From contig NZ_KE384004.1 of NCBI RefSeq assembly GCF_000423305.1, positions 1-64,000 on the forward strand: a DNA stretch of 64,000 nt, written 5' to 3'. Source of the stretch: Legionella moravica DSM 19234. Lineage in GTDB: Bacteria > Pseudomonadota > Gammaproteobacteria > Legionellales > Legionellaceae. This document shows positions 38,716 through 46,537 of this stretch, one piece after another. Each line of letters opens with the position of its first letter. Position 1 is the first letter of the stretch. The translations under genes were made by a program, and so were the position numbers. The notes below the pieces were generated by a model. That model made no database searches, had not been told where the DNA came from, and was given only the letters and a program-made list of their open reading frames with translations.

Positions 38716-39798
38716 TTATTTATGAGCCAGTTTCATAAAATGATCATAAATCGCTCGGCTGGCCTGGGCGATAGCACGACTTCGTGAATAATCACTGGCT
38801 GCCTGCGATTTCACATATACTGCGATGGCAATGTGTCCTTTATTATTAGGCAGTGTGATGATCCCAACGTCACTGGCAAAACGGAACAGTTTTTTAGAGC
38901 CAGGATATTTTAAATAGTCTTGTTCATCAATTGCCCAGGTTCCTGTCTTGTGCGCCACTTTGACATTACCAGGCAATAATCCTTTGATTCTGCTTCGTCC
39001 TGTTCTGCATTGTTCCATAATATTGATGAGTATTTGTGTGCTCGATTCAGACAGAGCTTCTTTTTTATAAAGCTTTACCAGCAATTTTGCCATTTCATCC
39101 GGTGTGGTCGTATCCCGTTTGTCATTCTCAAAACGCTTCCAAGCCAACATTTTATTCTTGAGAGGAATACTATTAAATATTTTTTTCCAGGAATAAACAG
39201 AACGAGGTGTTTCCATTAGCGAATGATCCACATGGTTCGTATCCATAAACATCTCGAGAATGGAACGATTTATTAGTATATTCTTGAATCCAAGTTCATA
39301 CATGCGTTTCGTAACATATTCTGGACCATTCACAGTATGCAAAATGGTGTCGCTTGCGCTGTTATCACTATTAGCAAGCATATACTTTAGAATTTGCTGC
39401 ATTGACATGCTGATTTTTTTTCGCTCACATGCATGATGCAACGCTCCGGAACCTGGCACGGCATTACTCAGTCCAAGCTTCACTATTCGATTTAGAGAGT
39501 CTTTTTTTTGGTCAACTCGGTGTAAAAAGGCCATCGCAATAGGTAACTTGATAGTACTTGCCATAAAAAAGCGTTTCGTACTATTGTGGGATACTACCTT
39601 ATTTTTCTCTATATAGATGGCAGTGATCCCCATTATCGAATTCGATTTTTTCTCGATAGCAGCGATTTTTTTAGCTATTTCGGCATCACTATTGGATGCA
39701 AAACAAGTCAATGAACTCAAGACACAAGAAAAGAGACATAGAATGAAACTCATTCTTTTTAAACGTGTTCTCTTTGGCAAAGATAATTTTATGTCCAT
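38716..39798 (-). CDS. Class A beta-lactamase-like protein
   Basis: 360 aa, longer than the usual 290 because of an extended N-terminus. The hydrophobic export segment is at 16-33. Class A motifs are all in order: Ser81-T-I-Lys84 (SxxK), Ser144-D-Asn146 (SDN) and Lys284-T-G (KTG), with TTTPDEMAKLL before the last one. The omega-loop reads NRSILEM (177-183), so the candidate Glu182 is four residues after Arg178 instead of two. Predicted to acylate beta-lactams in the periplasm; deacylation efficiency is open. No mobile context. Confidence 0.88.
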   Translation of the reverse strand: MDIKLSLPKRTRLKRMSFILCLFSCVLSSLTCFASNSDAEIAKKIAAIEKKSNSIMGITAIYIEKNKVVSHNSTKRFFMASTIKLPIAMAFLHRVDQKKDSLNRIVKLGLSNAVPGSGALHHACERKKISMSMQQILKYMLANSDNSASDTILHTVNGPEYVTKRMYELGFKNILINRSILEMFMDTNHVDHSLMETPRSVYSWKKIFNSIPLKNKMLAWKRFENDKRDTTTPDEMAKLLVKLYKKEALSESSTQILINIMEQCRTGRSRIKGLLPGNVKVAHKTGTWAIDEQDYLKYPGSKKLFRFASDVGIITLPNNKGHIAIAVYVKSQAASDYSRSRAIAQASRAIYDHFMKLAHK

Positions 39799-39976
39799 AA
39801 AATAATTTTATATCCCTTGTTCATAATGCATTTGAAACCGTCTCTGTTTAAATACCATTATTTAATAATTGCACTGATTTTAGTAGCTCTTTTCAGGATA
39901 TATTTTTAGATCGGATTCTCTGTACATGGAAAGGCAAAAGTGACACTATGCCCTCGCTGTTTTTTAAATGATATAA

Positions 39977-39990
39977 GGGGCTGTTGACAG
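39977..39990 (+). repeat. GGGGCTGTTGACA motif copy
   Basis: GGGGCTGTTGACAG is the same end motif as in the 1005-1164 MITE-like element, preceded here by TATAA. No partner end is evident, so it looks like a solitary or decayed end. Related copies are at 9220-9233 and, inverted, at 45806-45814. Confidence 0.4.
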
Positions 39991-40053
39991 TTGCACTATA
40001 ACCCAAGCCCTCTTTACTCATAACTCAACTCAAATAAATTACAGGAGGTATTC

Positions 40054-40887
40054 ATGAAAAAATTCGTTCTTTCTTTAGGTCTCGGTCTTACTCTTGCAGT
40101 GAATGCTTTTGCAGACAATGTGCTCGACCAACTCAATTCGCACGTAGTCAAAATTCTAAGCCCCGTCCAAAATGAATCAACCACCGCACAGCTCGCATTC
40201 AAGGAAATAGAAACGACTCAGGAACATGCATCCAAAGTTGCCCTGAATTCATTTTATCAAAAAAAAGGCTCTCAAAATGTATTCGAATTAAAACTCGATA
40301 ATCTCGCCTACAATTATGGAGATGGAACCAATCCTACTACTGTGATCAGAGGCTCACTTGGAGTTGATTTCACCAAACTACTGCCGCAGGATCAAATCAA
40401 CACTATGATTCCCCTGGCAGTTCAGATAATAGAAACGCTCGCTAAAGAATACACTGAAGAAGAATATGGTGATGCAGCATCCATCAAAGCAGTAATCACG
40501 TCAACAAACAAAGACAGTGAAGACAATTACACCAGTCTCACTGCCTTAATTTCAGTTAAGATTGATCTCTCCAAGCTGCCCGAGGCAACCCTAAAAGAAG
40601 ACATTATGCTCACTGATATGGTACTTTCATTGAACATCAACTTGAAGACCGGTCTCATCATTGATGCCTTCATAATCAGTAATCCAGAGTACAGTGGATT
40701 TAATAATGACGAACAAGGACTTAAAGAACTATTGGATCGACTACTCGCACGCGATGAAGCAGTCATGGAAGAAATTCAAAACATGGTTCAACGATTAGAT
40801 GACATCGCCTCCATGATTGTTGAAAAAACCAATGATTTTAAATTTTCAGGTCTATTTGGTTCCCGCTCTAAACCCTCTTTATCCTGA
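40054..40887 (+). CDS. Exported protein of unknown function
   Basis: 277 aa. A clean signal peptide (MKKFVLSLGLGLTLAVNAFA) with cleavage before DNVLD puts it in the periplasm or outside. The mature part has beta-rich stretches (VFELKLDNLAYNYGDG, VIRGSLGVDF) and a helical C-terminus (LDRLLARDEAVMEEIQ). No family is recognised. AGGAGG lies 7 nt before the ATG, one of the strongest SD sites in the window, so high expression is likely. A hairpin (AGCTGGG/CCCAGCT at 40905-40927) follows. Confidence 0.8.
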   Translation: MKKFVLSLGLGLTLAVNAFADNVLDQLNSHVVKILSPVQNESTTAQLAFKEIETTQEHASKVALNSFYQKKGSQNVFELKLDNLAYNYGDGTNPTTVIRGSLGVDFTKLLPQDQINTMIPLAVQIIETLAKEYTEEEYGDAASIKAVITSTNKDSEDNYTSLTALISVKIDLSKLPEATLKEDIMLTDMVLSLNINLKTGLIIDAFIISNPEYSGFNNDEQGLKELLDRLLARDEAVMEEIQNMVQRLDDIASMIVEKTNDFKFSGLFGSRSKPSLS

Positions 40888-40904
40888 TTAAAGGGATAAT
40901 TCCG

Positions 40905-40927
40905 AGCTGGGTCATTTTGGCCCAGCT
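40905..40927 (+). terminator. Probable terminator hairpin
   Basis: AGCTGGG (40905-40911) pairs with CCCAGCT (40921-40927) 17 nt past the stop of the exported protein gene. The following TCATCTCATT is only weakly T-rich. Confidence 0.4.
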
Positions 40928-41065
40928 TCATCTCATTAAAATATTAAGTCCATATAACAGCACTATTTTTTAACCTGTTTCCATAGAATAGTGTTTTAAT
41001 ACTTGATAATGTATCGTTCAGTCGACACTTCACTGATACATCTCGTAACTACTTCCTAAGAGAGC

Positions 41066-41686
41066 ATGATGCTTTGGATCCTGGTTTCCCTCTTTTTTTG
41101 TTGGTTAATTTACCGCGAATTGAACGGTCACATGCCCGTTTTCAAACCTTATGTCACTGTATTATTGCTGTTAGCATTCGCATTTGCATGGGCACCTGTT
41201 CAACACTGGAGAACAGAACGACTATTGACTGCCATAGCCAGTCAATTAGCCGACAATCATCTCGTAAAGGTACATTGTAACACCTTGTTTGATACTCTAT
41301 TCGATGAAGATCCCCGGGTAGGAGGCCATACGGATCCCAAAACAGGGCATATAGTCATTCAATACCCCAGGTGTTCGATTCTAATGGACTATCGTTCCCA
41401 TCCGGATCATGCAAGTCCAGAAGAAATCATCAGCCTGAACATTCTGACTCACGAAAGCATGCATGCCCGTGGTGAGTACAATGAAGCCAAAACAGAATGT
41501 CAGGCCGTGCAAAGGAATTACCGAACAGCAAGGCTACTTGGTGTGCCAGAGCCCATCGCCAAAAAAAATGCCCTTGAGTACTATAAAAATCATTATTTGA
41601 CCCGAAGTGATGGCTATTTTTCTAAAGAGTGCGCGCCTGGAAAAAGTATGGATGAGCACTTGAGTGATTCAATTTGGAATGAATAA
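41066..41686 (+). CDS. Membrane protein with HExxH metalloprotease-like motif
   Basis: 206 aa. Two N-terminal hydrophobic helices (LWILVSLFFCWLIY and VTVLLLLAFAFAWAP) anchor a globular domain. The domain has LTHESMHARGEYNEAKTEC, with HExxH (HESMH) and a downstream Glu as third-ligand candidate, as in gluzincin-type zinc peptidases. It resembles uncharacterised metal-dependent proteins rather than a named peptidase. The ATG at 41066 follows AGAG. Peptidase activity is inference from the motif. Confidence 0.7.
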   Translation: MMLWILVSLFFCWLIYRELNGHMPVFKPYVTVLLLLAFAFAWAPVQHWRTERLLTAIASQLADNHLVKVHCNTLFDTLFDEDPRVGGHTDPKTGHIVIQYPRCSILMDYRSHPDHASPEEIISLNILTHESMHARGEYNEAKTECQAVQRNYRTARLLGVPEPIAKKNALEYYKNHYLTRSDGYFSKECAPGKSMDEHLSDSIWNE

Positions 41687-41730
41687 ACAAACTACGACAT
41701 TCAGACGAACCCTCTTCAATCATAAAACGT

Positions 41731-41792
41731 GATGATCTGTTATGAATCAAGGTTACCCAGATATTAAGACAACCCTTGATGAATAGATCATC
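41731..41792. terminator. Inverted repeat between convergent genes
   Basis: GATGATCT (41731-41738) pairs with AGATCATC (41785-41792), and the inner ATCAAGGTT pairs with AACCCTTGAT. This is an interrupted stem lying exactly between the HExxH gene and the convergent EF-hand-like gene. It probably acts on both transcripts. Confidence 0.4.
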
Positions 41793-42362
41793 CTATTGAG
41801 GCAGATCGCATTGTTCATCACATTCTTTCAAATGGACACGCTCTAAAACATCGCTAATAATTTTCACCTTCGACAGATTACGACGAGTATTATCCGATAA
41901 AATCACTTGTGCCGAGGTCACTTGATTACCAGTGTACTGGAGAGCAATGCCTCCAATACCTAATTGATTCAGTTGGCGGTATTCCAGAACGTCTTTGTAT
42001 TGCAAATAACGCCCAAAATAATAATCTTTAAAATCCGGACTATCCAAAGCAATATATCCATTCTTATTACTATCATAATCCTGGAGCTGTTTTAGCGAGC
42101 TCACAATATCCAGCTTATTATCATTGGGCACTACTTTTAAAAAAATCAGCGCGTCACCATCAATCAAGCTTTGAGGTGTGACAGTGCTATGCCTGCCGTC
42201 ATAGTCAAAAGCAAGAACGGTAGAATTTAAAACCGGGCCTATATGATGAGCAGGCGATTGGTGGAGAAAAAAATAAATTACGCTGCCTAATATAAAAAAA
42301 AGCAAAATCCCTTTAAATCCCATGCTTGTCCTTAATAAAAAGATAAGTTCTTTGCCGCTCAT
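41793..42362 (-). CDS. Membrane-anchored protein with EF-hand-like loop
   Basis: 189 aa. One N-terminal membrane helix (FKGILLFFILGSVIYFFL) is followed by a periplasmic part. The segment DYDSNKNGYIALDSPDF has the D-x-D-x-N-x-Y...D pattern of an EF-hand calcium loop. DNTRRNLSKVKII and a C-terminal CDEQCDLPQ follow. No named family is recognised. Calcium binding is inferred from the loop alone. Confidence 0.7.
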   Translation of the reverse strand: MSGKELIFLLRTSMGFKGILLFFILGSVIYFFLHQSPAHHIGPVLNSTVLAFDYDGRHSTVTPQSLIDGDALIFLKVVPNDNKLDIVSSLKQLQDYDSNKNGYIALDSPDFKDYYFGRYLQYKDVLEYRQLNQLGIGGIALQYTGNQVTSAQVILSDNTRRNLSKVKIISDVLERVHLKECDEQCDLPQ

Positions 42363-42497
42363 GCTGTTAACATCATAATATACTACAGGGATATTTAAAA
42401 TGATTCACCGATGAACGCTAATACAACTTTTTAATATAAAGGCGTGTTTGGATTTGCACTGCAAATCGCGAATCATCCAAATTTATGTGATTTGAAT

Positions 42498-42944
42498 CTA
42501 ATTCTTAAGTTTCGATAGAGTGCACTCGGCACAAAGACCTTTAATTTCTACAGTGCAATTGATAATTGAAAACTGAATGGCGTTAGCCGATTCAGTTACA
42601 GAAGTAAAATCGATAACGCATTCCAATTCTTTAACAAAATCACATTGATTACAGATAAGAAATTGGGACTGCCCCACGTGATGACCATGCAAACAGGCGA
42701 CATAAGACTTAAGGCTGTCAATACAGTGAATAAATCCCTCCTGATGCCAAAACTGAATCGCACGATAGACTGTAGGCGGCTTGGGATTCTCAATTTCCAA
42801 AGACAAGCGCTGCAATATTTCGTAAGCTCCGAGGGGTTTTCTCTCATCAACCAATATTTTAAGAACGCGCTCTCTTGGCTCTGTAAATCGGTAACCATGG
42901 CTCATACAATGCTTATATGCTCTATCCAACAAATTATGTTTCAT
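42498..42944 (-). CDS. zur: Fur-family zinc uptake regulator (Zur-like)
   Basis: 148 aa. The winged-helix part (ERVLKILVDERKPLGAYEIL, PPTVYRAIQFW) is followed by the metal domain with FIHCIDSLKSYVACLHGHHVG, and the structural zinc CxxC pairs ICNQCDF and CAECTL. The GAYEIL...PPTVYRAL-like pattern fits Zur better than Fur or PerR. It is divergent from a P-type metal ATPase, and a perfect 19-bp Zur-like palindrome lies between them. As a zinc-bound repressor it would shut the ATPase gene off when zinc is plentiful. Confidence 0.85.
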   Translation of the reverse strand: MKHNLLDRAYKHCMSHGYRFTEPRERVLKILVDERKPLGAYEILQRLSLEIENPKPPTVYRAIQFWHQEGFIHCIDSLKSYVACLHGHHVGQSQFLICNQCDFVKELECVIDFTSVTESANAIQFSIINCTVEIKGLCAECTLSKLKN

Positions 42945-43088
42945 TAGCCATCTTTACGTTTAATCATTTGAACGCACTATTTTATCATAATTTCAATGAA
43001 AAATTATCAATTCAAGAAAACCATTGGGTTACATAAATTCAATATTGTGTCTAAAAATTATTTAATCTTACTTGCTCTTCAACAATTG

Positions 43089-43107
43089 AGTGTTATATTA
43101 TAACACT
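43089..43107. promoter_or_regulatory. Zur-box-like operator
   Basis: AGTGTTATATTATAACACT is a perfect palindrome with 9-bp arms around one T. It closely resembles the known gammaproteobacterial Zur consensus (ATGTTATAnTATAACAT). It is about 79 bp upstream of the P-type ATPase ATG and 145 bp upstream of the zur start, so it could control one or both. Confidence 0.75.
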
Positions 43108-43185
43108 TCTTTGGAGATTGATATGCACTTAAAGCGATCACGGTGCCCTTTAACATCGCTTTAATCATTTAAATAGAGGAAACCA

Positions 43186-45750
43186 ATGTATTATTATAAC
43201 TATAGATTCCATCTTTCTGATGATACCCAACTTCCCAATCCCCAAAAAATTGAACGAATTTTAACTGAAGCGCAAGAATTAGAGGTAGTGCGTATTGCAA
43301 TCAATGTCACTGATACTAACAAAAGCATCAGTTTATTGAGTTCCTCCAAAGACCAAAAGGCCATTCAAAATCAGGTAAACCAACTTTTATTGGCAGAAGA
43401 AATCACCTTAAGTGAATTGTTCGAGTCAGAAGCCGTTTGGCATGAAAATAAAATAAAACATAAAGATCACACACATTCTCCACAAACATTACATTCCAAG
43501 CATTCTAAAAAACACGAGAAAAAGGCCAAGCAACCCCACGCCCATAATCACCACCACGGTCATCACCATGGGCATAGCCACGATCATGATCACCATGACA
43601 ATCATTGGCTGAAAGCAACGTTGGGATTAATTTGGGGTATAGGATTACTTGCCCTCTCTATTGCAAGTTTTAATATACCAATGATGGCCTATTACGTCAT
43701 AACCGGGCTTACTACACTAATGACCTTCTATTTAGGTCGCACTGTTTATCAATCAGCCTGGCATACCTTGCAGAGTTTAAATTGGGATACTACGACTTTA
43801 TACGCTATAAGTACTTTGACCATTGTGGGCGTCTCTTTAGCCAGTATGTTTGTCCCCGGATTACCGATGATGTTTGAGGCAGCCCCATTAGTTTTAGGCT
43901 TTTGGCATTTAGGTGAAGGAATTGAGCATACCCTAATCGATAAAATCAATAAAAAACTGGATGTTCGCGATTGCGTGCCTCCATTCGTACAATTAAAAGG
44001 AGAAACGGATAAGGAAATTTCAGTCAAGCAATTAATTCCCAACGATATTATTACAGTGAAAAAGGGAGAGGTAATTCCCGTCGATGGTGTGTTAACACAG
44101 GATGCGCTTCTTTATACCACACGAGTCGATGGCTCCCCCAACCTCCGCACTTTTAAAGCCGGTGATGAAGTTAAATCAGGCATGCGCCTGGCAGACCATA
44201 TTCCCTCATTGGAACTACGTGTTTCCAAAACCTATCAAAATTCTCATCTCTCATTAATCGCAAAAAATATCAGTAAAGCGAACCATGAGAAAGCACCGGT
44301 TGAGCTGTTTGCTGATCAAGTCATATACTATTTCATCCCTGGCTTACTCGGCGTTGCCCTGGTATCCGGCATTGTCATCGGAACATTATTTACCCCCGCG
44401 ATTGCACTCCAATGCGTTATCTCTGTTCTTGTCAGCGCATGTCCCTGCGCTTTAAGCCTGATAACTCCCATGGCGGTTAAAATTGGTATGAAAAAAGCTT
44501 CTGAGCAAGGGATTCATTTTAAAAATGGAAAAGCCTTGCAAGCGACTTCAGATATAGACAGCATTGTTTTTGATCTGAATGGAACTCTTACCGAAGGCAA
44601 GATTGCTGTGGAGTCCTTGCGTATTTCCGATGAAACACTTTTGGGCCATGTCGCATTATTAGAAGCCGAATCCGATCACCCTGCAGCTAAAGTTATTAAA
44701 TCGCATATCCATAGTCAAGGCATAGTCCCAGGTGAATCTTTAGAAATTACTTCCGTTGATAAAAGCCATCACTCCGGAATAAAAGGGATAATTAATGGTG
44801 AATCCTTCCTCATTGGTAATAAAGACATGCTCAGTGCCAATGGAATATCTCAATTCAACAAGCCTTTTGATAATCCTGACAACGGTTCTATTTATATTGT
44901 GCGTGGCAGTGCAGTAATCGGTCAAATTGCCTTAACCGACCCTTTGCGTCCAGATGCTATAGCAACAGTCAACCAGTTAAAACGCCTTGGCAAAACGGTA
45001 CATATTTGTACCGGTGCCGACAGGGTAACAGCAGAGCGATATGCTACTTTGTTGGGGATCCCCAAAACGAATATTGCTGCGAATGCAGTCGGAGTGATGA
45101 CTCATCCCAATGAACAATCAAAATCAGACTACATTCAAAAACTGCAGGCAACAGGCAAAAAAGTCGCGATGGTAGGTGATGCCGCGAATGATCTTACAGC
45201 GATTGCTTACTCTAACATAGGCATTGCAGTTCAATCCAGTATCGGTGATGCCGCTACGCAGCAACATGCTGGCATAGTAGTCCAACAAGGTGTCTTATTC
45301 CCTATTGCTTCAGCATTTGATGTGGCTAAAAAAACCAAAGATAATATTTTTCAAAACCTGTTTATAAGCCTGGCCTATAATTCAGGAATTACCGCGGTTG
45401 CAGCAGGATTGTTTGTTGCCGTAGGTTTTGCCTTGAACCCTGTTCTGGGTGTTGCATTGATGGTGCTTGAATCCACCATTGTATTGGCCAACTTATATCG
45501 TTTTAAGCATCAGAACATTGTGTCTGCAAAAGCCCATAATACAAAGGCATCTCCTGCATCTGATGATACCACTACGAACATTCTAAACAGTTTGAATTAT
45601 CGATCGCGGCCCGATGCAAGTTTAACGAAACCACAAGAATCCAGTCCAATCCACGGTCAACCCGGAACCTTATTTGCCTTCACCCCGAGACGCCCTGCTA
45701 ATGATAAAGGGGATGGAATCCATAAACCGCAGGCCTGTGGATTGCAATGA
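43186..45750 (+). CDS. Divergent P1B-type metal ATPase with His-rich N-terminus
   Basis: 854 aa. An N-terminal ferredoxin-like domain without CxxC is followed by a His cluster (about residues 118-140, with HHHGHHHGHSHDHDHH). Eight membrane helices, the CPC motif (Cys419-Pro-Cys421 in SACPCALSL) and AYNSG in helix 7 place it near copper/zinc exporters. Three hallmarks are altered: the phosphorylation motif is DLNGT (Asp463) instead of DKTGT, the actuator TGES is replaced by VDGSP (314-318), and GDGxND is GDAAND (664-669). The HP motif is kept (ESDHPAAK). AGAGGAA precedes the ATG, and a Zur box lies upstream. It may be a metal pump with unusual kinetics, or one no longer cycling normally. Confidence 0.85.
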   Translation: MYYYNYRFHLSDDTQLPNPQKIERILTEAQELEVVRIAINVTDTNKSISLLSSSKDQKAIQNQVNQLLLAEEITLSELFESEAVWHENKIKHKDHTHSPQTLHSKHSKKHEKKAKQPHAHNHHHGHHHGHSHDHDHHDNHWLKATLGLIWGIGLLALSIASFNIPMMAYYVITGLTTLMTFYLGRTVYQSAWHTLQSLNWDTTTLYAISTLTIVGVSLASMFVPGLPMMFEAAPLVLGFWHLGEGIEHTLIDKINKKLDVRDCVPPFVQLKGETDKEISVKQLIPNDIITVKKGEVIPVDGVLTQDALLYTTRVDGSPNLRTFKAGDEVKSGMRLADHIPSLELRVSKTYQNSHLSLIAKNISKANHEKAPVELFADQVIYYFIPGLLGVALVSGIVIGTLFTPAIALQCVISVLVSACPCALSLITPMAVKIGMKKASEQGIHFKNGKALQATSDIDSIVFDLNGTLTEGKIAVESLRISDETLLGHVALLEAESDHPAAKVIKSHIHSQGIVPGESLEITSVDKSHHSGIKGIINGESFLIGNKDMLSANGISQFNKPFDNPDNGSIYIVRGSAVIGQIALTDPLRPDAIATVNQLKRLGKTVHICTGADRVTAERYATLLGIPKTNIAANAVGVMTHPNEQSKSDYIQKLQATGKKVAMVGDAANDLTAIAYSNIGIAVQSSIGDAATQQHAGIVVQQGVLFPIASAFDVAKKTKDNIFQNLFISLAYNSGITAVAAGLFVAVGFALNPVLGVALMVLESTIVLANLYRFKHQNIVSAKAHNTKASPASDDTTTNILNSLNYRSRPDASLTKPQESSPIHGQPGTLFAFTPRRPANDKGDGIHKPQACGLQ

Positions 45751-45855
45751 TGAACCGAGTTCGAATATATCCAAAAACGCATCACATTGATAAAACTTGC
45801 AATTTAACAGCCCCTCAAATATTCTGAGGATCAAATAATAATACAGGGAGTCATT

Positions 45856-46188
45856 ATGCCACGAGGTAACATATCAACAGATGAAGTTGGAAAAGCAGGA
45901 ACATTACTTAGTCTGGCTAACATGCTCTTGGCACCACTCTACTGGGCAGATACTCGACTGGGTCTTTCAGCAACAATTCTCGGTACTGTCGCATTTCTTT
46001 ATGGCGCTCATGAGATAGGTAAAAATCGTAGGCCAATAGAAAATGCAACCAACCGTGCAAATAGTTTTTTTGGCGCAAAAACGGGAGATCAGAGCACTGA
46101 AATGCATAATGCACTGGCGAATATTGCAGCGGGTGGGGCTGCGATGTTCGATGAAGTATTCCCCGAAAACAAAACAAAACCCAGATAA
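45856..46188 (+). CDS. Small hypothetical protein
   Basis: 110 aa. GGGAG lies about 6 nt before the ATG. There is one hydrophobic segment (LLSLANMLLAPLYWADTRLGL) and a Gly/Ala-rich stretch (LSATILGTVAFLYGAHEIG). No signal peptidase site or recognised domain is seen. It lies alone between the metal ATPase and the ralF-like gene. An inverted GGGGCTGTT motif is just upstream at 45806-45814. Confidence 0.6.
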   Translation: MPRGNISTDEVGKAGTLLSLANMLLAPLYWADTRLGLSATILGTVAFLYGAHEIGKNRRPIENATNRANSFFGAKTGDQSTEMHNALANIAAGGAAMFDEVFPENKTKPR

Positions 46189-46537
46189 TCTATCCAGATC
46201 GCAACATAAGGCAACAACGTCGATTGATTGAGCGATTAAGAGCCACTCTCCAATATAAGAAGGAAGTGGCTGCACCAGAAATTCGTTGAACAATGTTCAC
46301 CACCGAAACCAGATATCCTGTCTACTGTCCTTTTAAATACGATATGATTATTCAGATTCGATACTGAATAGTGTCACATCCTGAACATCCTCCGTTCAGG
46401 AACAGGATGTTAAAGCAGCCATCATTCAATATTCTGAATAACCTGCGCTTCAATGACCGCTTCCAGACAGTATTATTTTTAACACACATGAATGAATGAG
46501 GAGCCTGTCCTCATAAACAGCTTATAGCTACCCGCCT
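46189..46537. other. Intergenic region of about 349 bp with nested palindrome
   Basis: ACATCCTG (46376-46383) pairs with CAGGATGT (46403-46410), or alternatively CCTGAAC (46380-46386) pairs with GTTCAGG (46394-46400); the two stems exclude each other. Nearby ATTCAG/CTGAAT (46350-46367) is a further small palindrome. This lies past the 3' ends of two convergent genes and probably includes the ralF terminator. No ORF. Confidence 0.4.

Noticed and set aside
42645..42947. Two 100-codon frames over the zur-like gene
   Set aside because: The Fur-family protein on the minus strand explains this DNA; the others lack any domain.
45917..46293. Minus-strand frames of 86 and 108 codons over the small hypothetical gene
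   Set aside because: The plus-strand frame at 45856 has a strong SD and normal composition; these have neither.
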